From contig NW_025408689.1 of the NCBI RefSeq assembly GCF_020360975.1, positions 62,001-126,000 of the forward strand: 64,000 nucleotides of DNA, in the 5' to 3' direction. This document shows positions 54,950 through 64,000 of this stretch, in pieces. The stretch is from Hirsutella rhossiliensis (lineage: Eukaryota > Ascomycota > Sordariomycetes > Hypocreales > Ophiocordycipitaceae). Numbering within the stretch: position 1 is the stretch's first letter; each line of letters opens with the position of its first letter. Position numbers and translations under genes: made by a program. The notes under the pieces are model-generated. The model did not search any database, was not told where the DNA came from, and saw nothing but the letters and a program-made list of their open reading frames with translations.

Positions 54950-57900
54950 ATAACGAAAAACAACTTCTTTACTACCCTTATAGTCTATAGGACGATTCTA
55001 GTAGAGCCCTAAGATTAAGATAAGTAGGTAAAGGAGCTACGGGCTCGTATAGATAAAACTATCTATAATTTAGTCTTCTTTAATAAGTAGGACCCTCTCG
55101 AGCCCCCTCTTTATCTTAGGGCAATAGACTTTATAGAGGGAGCTACCCTCTTCTCTAAGCTAACCTCTATATAGTAGAGAGCTTTTTCTACTACCTTAGG
55201 CGACTACGAGAGTTATTAAAAGGAGTACCTCTACGAGATAAAGCTACTAACTACTATACGTATAGCGATAACGGAATCCGTTAATACCGTAAAGCTAATC
55301 TCTCTTTAAGAGGAAGAGACTCCTAAGTAGTAGCTTTTAAAGCTTAAGACTTTAATAGCTCCCTTAAAGGGCTATATAACTAACTATATTAAGAAGACCT
55401 ATACGGCCTACCTAGGAGCCTTTTCTACTAGGAACCTACTAGCTTCTTTATAGCTAGCTAAGTAGGAAGAAATCCTAGAGGAAGCTAACTAATACTTCCT
55501 TATAAAAGCTCTTTCTAGCTAATAGGTATAGGATATATCTCTATTAATAAAGCCTATTAGTAACGGTTACTCGACTATCTTTTAAGAAGCTAGCCGAGAA
55601 CTAGATAAAGAGGCTACTAAAGTATAATAGTAAGTAGTCTTATTCCTTTATAGCTAGCACTCGACTTAGATAGCTCGACCTATAGCTACTATAGCCTATA
55701 TTACTACGGCCCCCGCTACTACGGCTATTGCTCCTTTAGCTCCTCCTCCCTTAAGAGCCTTAACCCTGTCTTTAACGGCTGCCCTAGTCCCGGCCCTAGC
55801 TCCGCCTACTGCTCCGGGCCCGGTCCCGTTAGTTAGACCGGCCCGACTAGTCCCCTAATAAACCTTTTAATCCGTTAGTCGAAAAATCAAGGAACTAGTC
55901 GAAATCGAACCTTATTAATATTAGTAATAAGGTATAAAAAGGGGGGGTTTTTAAGTAAACCTTCTAGAAAAGGACGAGGATTCCTTAAAGAGATAATATA
56001 TAAGGAGGAATCGACCTACCTACTAAGTATATAAAAAGCCCTATCGGCTAGAAGACTACTAGTAGGTCTTCGAGGAAAACCGACCTAAAGGAGTTATCCC
56101 TTTAAAGAGGCTATAAGAAATAGTATAATAGTCTCTTAAGGAGGACCCCTCGTTATAGAAGAAGATAAACGAGATTTAGGTTACTAAGAAATAGTAACTA
56201 ATAACGCCGCTGCCCTTATTTAAGCCGTAAATTTAGGGGAAGATTATTAGTATAGTAAATCTAGTATTTATCTTTCCTATAGATTAGTAAGACTACCTAT
56301 TAAGACCCTCTAACTATCCCCTATAAAAATTAGCTATCTTTAACTCTAGTACTTCCCTTAATATCTATAATATACTCTTACGATTCCGGTCCTTTAAGAA
56401 GGTATAAAGGGAATATCTTATTACTAGGGAATAAACTATATAGATAGAGGGATATAGAAGGGTAAATTTCAAGATAAAAATACCTAACGGGTCTATATAA
56501 ATTCTTTAACGAAAAAGGGTAGCTTTTTACCCTTGATTTTTAACGAGCTTAATTTCCTTCCGCCTTCTTTATAAGGAAGGAATCTTTTAGGATATAACGT
56601 TTAAGCCTATAAGGCTAGTCTAAAAGATTTTAACTATTAGGCTTATCGAGGAAAAATTTAGTTGATTTATTCTCGAATTCCGACCTATCCTTAGGAAGGA
56701 ATTACTTAAGAAGTTAGCTTTCCTTACTAGGAGGAATAGGTCTACTATAAAGGACCCTCTTCCGGCAGCCTAAGGAGATAGCCTTCTTTAGCACGTACGA
56801 CTTAGTTACCTAGGCCTAGGCCTATAATAGGGCGTACGAATAAGGGGCCTAAAGACCGTCGAATATAAATACTATAGCTAAGGAAAGACTAAGAGACAAA
56901 TTTCTAAACGGACCCCTATATAGCCGGACTAGCTATATAAGGAAATTTAAGTCGACTAGACTAACGTTTCTAGGGATTAGGAAAGATTTATTAGGGTAAT
57001 ATTTTTTATAGATGCTTTTTTAGGGATAGTTTTCCCTTATTTCTTATAGACCTACCTAAGTAAGTATAACTAGTTTACCTTCTAGGACTTCGTTAACTAA
57101 ATAAAATCCTACTTTAGCTACGAGGTAAAGAAGATATAGTTTAATAGAGAGCTATTTATAAAGGATATCTTAAAATAGCTTCGAAAAAGGGGTATTTTAC
57201 CCCTCCTATTAGCACCGAATACCTAGGCCTAGAACGGAGGGGTAGAAAGATTAAGGGGTACTATAATAGAAAGGGCCTATATAATAAGACTTACTATAAG
57301 GCTTTTATACGACCTTTAGAGGGAAGTTATTAAGACCGCCTATTACTTTTAGAACCGGACCCTAAGGGACCCTAGGGGCTTAAGGGACTTTAGGGACCTA
57401 GAGACCCTTATTAAGACCTAAGGAATAAACTAGAAATCCCCCCTCGAGCTCTTTATAAAGAAGAGGGCCTCCCTAGCCTACCTTTATACCTATAGCTATA
57501 AGGTATACGCAATAACTACTAATATATAGCTAAAAAGGAAGAAGAAAAGAAAGCTTAATCCTAGAGCCTTTATTAGTTACCTCGTTAGTTATAATTCTAT
57601 AAATATCTTTTAGATCTAGATTCCTCTTTTATAGAAGGTTATTTCGACTAAGGATATAATTTTCGATAAATCTAGCTTCTTCGATAGAAAGAGGGATTAA
57701 TAGCCCCTCTTACTCTTATAACGTTAGCTAACTTAGAAGATTTAAATCCCCCCTTCTTAATAGTCTTAAGAAGAGGTCTTAGATAAGGAAATAAAAGAAG
57801 AAACTAATATTAAAGTAGTTAAGGATAACGCTAACTTTAAAGGAAAAGAGGAAGCTACTAGATTAGATATTCTAGATAAAGTAGGAGACTATAGGAAAGC

Positions 57901-59840
57901 GGTAGAGCTAGAATACGCTTACCTTCCTACGCCTCTTCTTATAGAATAAGAAGAAGATCTAAAAGTAGCTTTTTCGGTTAGTCTTCCCGTCTCGACCCTT
58001 AAGGGGGTAGGAAAGGCACCTTTCTTAAAGGATTACCTAGCTGCCTTTTTATCCCTACTTTAAGAAGCAAAGGAAGGTATAGGGCCTAATATAAAAGAAG
58101 ACTAATTACTCTCTTATTTCGATTGTTTTTCTAACTTCTACCTAACGCTAATAGAAGACGGTTCCTACGGAGTATTTATAGTAGGCCGGCTTTTTAAGCT
58201 ACTATTAGTAAGGAAGGTACCTAAAAGAGACCTCTTAGACCTACTAGTAAACTAGAAGTAGCTAGAAAGACACCCTTTTAAAGACTAGTTTTTCTAGGCC
58301 TAGAAAGACTACCGAGCTTTATATAAAGAGATAGGGTCTTTTAAAGAGGTCCTTAAGGAAAAGGTAAGAGGAAAATAGGTCCTTAGCTATAAGTAGGTCT
58401 TTATTTATAAGACTAATAAATATAGCTTCCTTTAAAAGTATAAAGCCTAGCTAGTTATCTATAAGAATTAATAGGAAAAAGGGGATTTACTTACTAAGGT
58501 AACTACCTTAGTAGGGATATCTTTTTAGACCCTTATAGCTATAATAGTAGAATTCGACCTTAAGCTCGATTAAATAGATATAGTTAATGCTTTTATTAAC
58601 TACCTACTTAAGGAAGAAGAAGTTATTTATATACGCTTTCTACTAGGCTTTTAATAGCTAGGAAAGGTTCTATAGCTTAAGAAAGCTTTATACGGACTAT
58701 AAAGATTACCTCTTCTTTAGTAATCGTATTTAATAGGTTCCCTTAAAGCCCTAGGCTTTAAAAAAGTCCCTTAAGAACCGTATATAATATAGAAGGGTAA
58801 AATCATAGTCTTTTTCTATATCGATAATATTATCTAAGCCTACCTAAAAGAGGAAGAAGCTATTACTAGGGAGGCTATATAAGGCCTATAATAAAGATAT
58901 AAGATAACTAGGCTAAGGGAGCTAAAGTAGTTCCTAAGGATATAAATCTTTTAAAATAGGTCTTAATAGACTATCTAGCTTACCTAGGACGCCTATATCG
59001 ATAAGGTCGCTTATAAATTCCTCCTTAATTCCCTCGATAAAAAGCTTCCTTATATATATATATTAAATAAAGAGCCTTTACCTAATCCGTCCTTTTAAGC
59101 TAGGGAGTAAGAGAAATACTAATATTAATAGAAGGTAGGCTCCTTACTTTTTTTTTTAGCTATTTTTACTAAACCGGATCTTTCTTTTATAGTCTCCTAG
59201 CTAGCTAGGCATAACTAGAATCCTAGCCCTAGGCATTAAGAAGTAGTAGATAGAGCTATCCTTTATTTCTATTTAACGAGATTATATAGTCTATGCTTAG
59301 GAGGGTAGGGAAGGAAATAAGCTACCGAAATCTTCCTTTATTTAAGCGATTCGTCCTTTATAGATAATTCCTTAGATAGAAAGAGCTTATAAGGGTATAT
59401 TATATCCCTTTTTAAAGGAACTATTGCTTAGAGAGCTTTAAAGTAAGCTACCGTTATAACTTTAAGTATAGAAGTAAAGCTACTAGCTCTTTAAGAAGTA
59501 TTAAAAGAAGCGATTTTCCTTAGCCGGCTACTAATATCTTTACGACTATAAATTCTATCCCTATTAGCTATAAAATATAATAATATATAGACTATATAAA
59601 TTCTTATAGAGGAAAATAGTAAGCTATTAACCTAGCTATAGTATATCGATATCTACTAGTATTAGTTACGCTAAGAAGTCTAAAAGGGACTTATTTCCGT
59701 CCGTTAGGTTCTAATAGTATCGATAAAAGCTAATAGTCTTATAAAGCCCTTATTAAAGTAGAAGCTAGGTATCTTTTTATAGTAAATTAAGCTAGAAGAC
59801 GTTTAAGAAAAGCTATCCTTAGAGGCCCGCCTTAAGAGTC
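54950..59840 (+). pseudogene. copia gag-pol polyprotein remnant
   Basis: Gag-like sequence is at about 55,020-55,640 (VKELRARIDKTIYNLVFF, LYLRAIDFIEGATLFSKLT, ILEEAN). A Pro/Ala-rich patch (55,700-55,850) follows. Integrase probably lies between 56,400 and 57,500. Reverse transcriptase has VFFYIDNII at about 58,808 (YVDD changed to YIDN). The connection reads TKPDLSFIVS (about 59,170). RNase H is at about 59,355-59,530: SDSSFIDN, RKS, GYIISLFKGTIA, ATVITLSIEVKLLAL. Stops are TAG/TAA at Trp or Gln positions. It is non-functional. Confidence 0.78.
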
Positions 59841-60725
59841 TTTAAGAGGAGCTAATAGTACGTATAAAAAGGTAACGTCTATAGCTAAAGAAAAGGAAGA
59901 GGTTTTTCCCTTTAGAGGGCCCCCTATTTAATTAGGTTTTTCCCTTTTAAGATCTTAAGGTATATAAGTAAAAGCGGAATTTTAAGAAATTAAGGAATTA
60001 TATAAGACTATATAATAAAGGGGAAGAAGGAGTATAAGGTAGGATTTTTAATAGAATTTATTAGTAATATATTAGTATATAGAAGAGGTATTTAAGTTAA
60101 TTATTCTCTATCTATCTACTAGCAGACTTACTATCTTATATAGATAATTATAGCTAAACGGAAGAACCTTTTAGGACTAGATTTAGGCTGCTATATAGCC
60201 TAAAGACTAAGGAATTTAATAATACCTTAAGTATATTAAAAAGTGTCTTAGTTCTACTAATATTCGTGTTTAAAGGAGGTTGGTCGTGCTAGTATTCTTA
60301 AGAGGTCTTAGCTAGTATTCTAAGCTAGCTCTATTTCTTCGATTCCCGATTATACGATAGCTAGCAACCCGTTTAATATATAATAATATATAAAATAACG
60401 AGCGATTCTTACTCTATAATATAGGACTTTATCTATAATTAATATACTACTTATTAGCTTATATAATCGGGAGAGTATGTTATAGCTGCTTTATTTATAG
60501 TAGGAACACCGTTCCTTATATAAGAAGGCCCCCTTTCTTATAGGACTTTCCCCTCTTTAGGCCCCTATTCCTTAAGTAGGTCTAAAAGAGCCTAGGGACC
60601 TAGAAGGGCCCTTACTTTCCTTAAGTAAAGGGAGAAGTATAGAGCTAAGAACCTCCTTTATATACTTACTAGCCTAAAGCTATATTAGCTATGCCCTTAA
60701 GGGGCAGGCTATATCTAAGGGGGTG

Positions 60726-61171
60726 TATCGCGAAGTATAGCCTAATTTCTTAGTTCTTAGAGATATCCCTTAGTATAAGGGACTAAGGAAGCTAAAAACA
60801 CCCGGTATAAAAGAAGGAAGAAGGAGCTAAAAAGAGGTATATAAGGGGAAGTATAAGTAGCGAGAGATAAGACGGATATACCGGTAACGGCTAAAAAGGA
60901 AGGGAAAAACTAGTAAAAAGCTCGGTAGTTAAAAGGATATTAGTAGCTTCTTTAAGTAGGATCTTCTTTATTAATTAAGGTGCTAGATAGGTATAAAAAG
61001 GGGCGTTAGATAAAGGAAAGAAGGATAATTAAGGCAATATAATAATTACTCCCCTACCTTTATTACTACTCCTATAAGAATTAAATCTCTTTGCCTTGCT
61101 TATCTAACCCCTTACTTTTAATTTCACCTTTATATATTTTTTATATACTTCTTATATCTCTCTTCGCGAGA
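60726..61171 (+). repeat. 3' LTR of the copia element
   Basis: 446 bp, preceded by the polypurine end TAAGGGGGTG (60,716-60,725) and followed by GTTAT. It has the same length as the 5' LTR and differs by transitions. Confidence 0.87.
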
Positions 61172-62074
61172 GTTATAATAGCTAAACCTTAATTATATAC
61201 CTTAGGCCTTTCTTAGGTATCTATAGTTACTTTTCTTCCTTTCCTAGCTTTATTTCTTTTAAGGTTTATTAAGGAGTTATTATAACTATAGTACTATTTA
61301 ATCTAAGGCTTCTTTACTTAATAAGAGCAGTAAATTATCTACTTTATTTATTATTTCTTCTTTCCTCCTCTTATAAAGAGTAATCTTATCCTAAAGTAAT
61401 TAGTCGTCCTTAGTAAAATACTATTAACCTTCCTTATCCTTTTTAAACTTTTTTAGATACTTTCTTTAGATTATTTTATTAAGTACGATTCTATTTAAAG
61501 TCTTAATCCTATACGCCCTAAACTACTTTAAGCGCGATACTACTTAAAAGGGACCGTTCTACTTTATTTAATACTTAGCTTACTTCCCTAGATTATTTAA
61601 TCGGTTTATATTAAATAGTAAGATAGGGTTTCTAGGTTATACGCTTTCTTTCTTTATTATATACTTATTAGCTTTATCTATCCTTTCTATTAATCGATTT
61701 TAATATCTTATTACTCTTTTCTTAGCTTCTTTTATATCTTTTTCTTTTTTAAAAAAAAAAACTTATACTTATACTTTAAACCCTTCTTCTCTTATCTTTA
61801 CTTTATCTTAGTTAATTAGTCGCTAAGTTAGGTATTTTACCTTAAGAGGTAGTACCGGTTCTTATTTATATAGTAGGTAGAAAGCTAATATTTTATAAGA
61901 CTCTTTAACTACTATTTAGTCTATAAGGATTACTTAGTTAAGGTATTTAATTTACTTACCCTTTTTCTCTACTATTTTTATAAGTATTATTATTAACCTT
62001 TAATACCCTTATTTTACTACCGCGTTCGCCTTTAGATTATATACTAAAGTTTAAATAACTTTAACGCCTATATC

Positions 62075-62147
62075 TATCACGAAAAAGATATAGCCGCCTA
62101 TTAGATTTAAGCGATAGCGTTAATTAACGTATATAGTATACGCGATA
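62075..62147 (-). repeat. 3' terminal repeat of the TRIM
   Basis: 73 bp. Compared with the partner it carries about five RIP-type transitions. It is followed on the plus strand by CACCCCCTTAGGG, the reverse complement of the polypurine tract. Confidence 0.87.
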
Positions 62148-62254
62148 CACCCCCTTAGGGATATCGGGTTAATTCGTCCCGGGATACCTAGATATCCTAG
62201 ACCACAGCGGGAATTTTTATATAGGCAGGCCCTATGCTAAAACCGCGCTTAATT

Positions 62255-62308
62255 GCGCTAGCGGGACTCGAACCACGGGCCTTCGGGTAATGCGCGCCAG
62301 GCTAGCCA
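62255..62308 (-). other. tRNA-like pol III promoter motifs inside the TRIM
   Basis: On the minus strand TGGCTAGCCTGG (A-box-like) is followed by GGTTCGAGTCC (perfect B-box consensus, 62,264-62,274). Self-complementary GCTAGC lies on both sides. T- and D-arm pairing is poor, so it is not a functional tRNA. It may be a captured, decayed tRNA segment that could still recruit TFIIIC. Confidence 0.55.
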
Positions 62309-62354
62309 GAAGTGCGTGCGTAGTTACCGGGAAGTTCCCGGAGGGGTAACCCCT

Positions 62355-62371
62355 CCGCCCGGGCTTATAAC
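62355..62371 (-). other. Half-tRNA primer-binding site of the TRIM
   Basis: The minus strand reads GTTATAAGCCCGGGCGG directly after the 5' repeat, matching the complement of the initiator tRNA-Met anticodon arm apart from one RIP-type base. Two neighbouring palindromes, GAGGGGTAACCCCTC and CCGGGAAGTTCCCGG (62,322-62,356), could form RNA hairpins. Confidence 0.68.
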
Positions 62372-62444
62372 TGTCACGAAAAAGATATGGCCGCCTGTTA
62401 GATTTAAGCGACAGCGTTAATTAACGCATATAGTATACGCGATA
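62372..62444 (-). repeat. 5' terminal repeat of the TRIM
   Basis: 73 bp. It keeps TGTCACG at its outer end (plus-strand reading) and several CA/TG that are TA in the partner repeat. Confidence 0.87.
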
Positions 62445-64000
62445 ATATCCTTTAAGATATACTTAAAGTCTTTTTTTATTTTAGGCCCTCTATCGATTAT
62501 AGCGTATAGTATTATACTATACCTATAAATAATAAAAAGTATAAATTTAGTTATAGCTCCTATAATAATTTCTTTAACTAGGGTTACTTTTACTTATTTA
62601 ATAAGGTTATTTTATACTTTTATAAGGTATAAATACTTATAATTAAATAGTATATACTAGCTATTAAAGTAAATCTTACTTATAAGGTAGCTAGGCGTAG
62701 TTATAGTTATAACTTCCTAAGGTCTCTTAGTTATAAAGTATTAGTATTCTTTATAAAAAGAGACTATACTATAAAGATCGTTTTAAAGGCTAGCTTACTA
62801 ATACTTATTTTTTATAAATATATATATAACTTATTCTCCTTTATATCTTATTTACGCGTAGTACTTTATAATAATCCTTTTCTATTCTTTTAAGTTATTT
62901 ATAACTAATATAGGTCCCCTTTCTTTCTTCTTAAGGAGTCGCTAAAGCTTTTAATCTTTAATATAGAAATTTAAACTATTTAGATATAGCTTCTTATAGT
63001 CTTATTTAAAAAGGCCCTCTAGCTATTTTAACGTTTAAAGGAAGTCTATAATTATCCTTAATTCCTTTAAGTAGTCCCCTTATAGCTTAGTCCTTTATAC
63101 TACGTTTAAGTAAAAGTCTATAAATTCTTTAATATCGCTTTCTATTTCCCTATTTAATATATTAAAAGCTCTTTTAAGCTTTCTTAAGAGTCTATTAGCT
63201 ATACTATTCTTCTTACCTTTAATATATTATATAGTAAAGTTAAAGAGGAAAATATAGCTTATTTAGTAAGTTATTATAGCTCTAGGAATATCTTTATAGG
63301 CACCTTTTAGTTAATTAACTAAGACCTATATATTAGTTTCTAGGATAGGATATACGCTATATAAGTATATTCTTAGTCTCTTAAGCGTACTTAATATAGC
63401 CCTATACTCCCTCTTTATTATATTATATTTAGTTTCTACTAGTAACTACGTTTTACTTTCGAACCTTATAAAGCGCCTCTCTTTATTAACGATTTATATT
63501 AAGACTACCTCCTAGCTAAGTAAACTATTATTATATATTAAAATAATATCTCTTCTTTCTTAGCTAACGTTAAAGGATACTAAAAAGACTAGATTAATAA
63601 TAGCTTCCTTAAAGGTAGCTATTACTTTTACTTATTTATGCCCTTATTCTTAATAAACTTCTTTCTTTAGTAGGTCTATAAAGGGTTTTACTAAAACAGC
63701 GAACTATTTAATTTAAATTTGATAGTATCCTATAATACTAAGGAAAGCTTTAGTATATATTATATTAAGGTATCTTATCTATTCCTTAATTTTAATAACT
63801 TTAGTATTTATAGGGTACTTTTTTTTATTCTATAAATATAATTAATAACTTTAGTTACTTACTAATAGAATTTTAATTTAGCCCTTATAATTATATAACT
63901 AAAGAGTTTAACGTTAATAAGGACTTTATTAAGGATAATAAGGTATTTAAAGATAAATCTCTTTACCTTTAGCGCTACCTCTTTATTATTATACGTTATA

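Larger units (their letters stand above)
54362..61171 (+). mobile_element. Complete Ty1/copia LTR retrotransposon, 6.8 kb, RIP-inactivated
   Basis: Two 446-bp LTRs (54,362-54,807 and 60,726-61,171) are flanked by GTTAT (54,357-54,361 and 61,172-61,176). The empty site in the other gypsy copy (about 7,865-7,885) reads continuously. The single plus-strand frame order gag, integrase, RT, RNase H marks Ty1/copia. All damage seen is of the transition type. Confidence 0.9.
62075..62444 (-). mobile_element. 370-bp TRIM (miniature LTR retrotransposon) related to the copia element
   Basis: Two 73-bp direct repeats (62,075-62,147 and 62,372-62,444) flank a 224-bp interior. ATATC is duplicated outside (62,070-62,074 and 62,445-62,449) and the empty site exists in the other gypsy copy (about 6,975). 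On the minus strand each repeat has TATCGCG (from TGTCGCG) at its start and CGTGACA or CGTGATA at its end. A half-tRNA primer site follows the first repeat and CCTAAGGGGGTG precedes the second. Both junctions match those of the copia element at 54,362-61,171, the probable donor of enzymes. The right half is scarcely RIPed while the left repeat is, so it is a late insertion. Confidence 0.85.
46646..64000 (-). mobile_element. Second copy of the 12.6-kb gypsy family, inverted, with three nested insertions, cut by window end
   Basis: Its 3' LTR (46,646-47,021) lies at the left. To the right the sequence follows the first copy backwards: 47,022 corresponds to about 12,527, 54,000 to about 8,250, 61,180 to about 7,870 and 64,000 to about 5,433. 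Insertions sit at 48,323-51,171 (TIR element), 54,362-61,171 (copia) and 62,075-62,444 (TRIM). Because the first copy lacks all three, each target duplication could be verified against an empty site. The extra 3' reading frames of the family are present here too. It is fully RIPed. Confidence 0.85.
61180..64000 (-). pseudogene. pol remnant of the inverted gypsy copy
   Basis: The minus-strand equivalent of about 5,433-7,870 of the first copy: Pol tail, integrase, RNase H and the beginning of reverse transcriptase, cut by the window end. The TRIM interrupts the integrase core at about 62,075. Stops of TAG/TAA type are distributed throughout. It adds no new domain but, aligned with the first copy, allows RIP changes to be told apart from ancestral bases. 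Confidence 0.65.

Overview
The window looks like a filamentous ascomycete (Pezizomycotina) chromosome segment, mostly a repeat island damaged by repeat-induced point mutation (RIP). Reading by eye, about 1-15,150, 17,450-29,580 and 42,800-64,000 contain almost no CA or TG dinucleotides while TA is everywhere and CG, CC and CT survive. That is the pattern left by CpA-to-TpA mutation on both strands. Ancient coding frames can still be followed through in-frame TAG/TAA stops, so many dead transposons can be classified. The species cannot be fixed from this.

Layout. (a) 333-12,908: a 12.6-kb Ty3/gypsy element with two extra sense-strand reading frames after pol. (b) 12,913-22,710: a minus-strand chromovirus interrupted by a solo LTR (13,362-13,821) and by a 2.66-kb non-coding LTR element (14,774-17,430), the latter only partly RIPed. 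(c) 22,712-29,580: an LTR fragment and a minus-strand Ty1/copia element interrupted by a 771-bp tRNA-headed SINE-like element. (d) 29,580-42,770: a much less mutated block. It holds a small secreted repeat-protein gene resembling a fungal RiPP precursor, a complete young chromovirus with near-identical LTRs (30,521-35,933), a complete MULE DNA transposon (36,665-40,183), a fragment of a hAT-like transposase, and a RIP-killed but indel-free secreted-protein pseudogene (41,696-42,768). (e) 42,768-46,438: two more SINE-like copies around an unrecognised RIPed stretch. (f) 46,646-64,000: a second, inverted copy of the 12.6-kb gypsy family, running off the window, with three nested insertions: an unclassified terminal-inverted-repeat element (48,323-51,171), a full Ty1/copia element (54,362-61,171) and a 370-bp TRIM (62,075-62,444).

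How the parts relate. Two autonomous/non-autonomous pairs are visible. The 12.6-kb gypsy and the 2.66-kb element share unusual LTR ends (TTTAACGGG...CCCGTTAAA), primer-binding site and polypurine end. The copia element and the TRIM share a primer-binding site matching a half initiator-tRNA-Met and the same polypurine-tract/LTR junction. The only apparently intact host gene is the repeat-protein gene at 30,058-30,399. Its upstream region is cut by the young chromovirus 121 bp before the ATG.

Domain and family names come from reading translations against remembered family motifs; no database search was possible. Domain edges inside RIPed elements are approximate. LTR, TIR and target-duplication edges were read directly.
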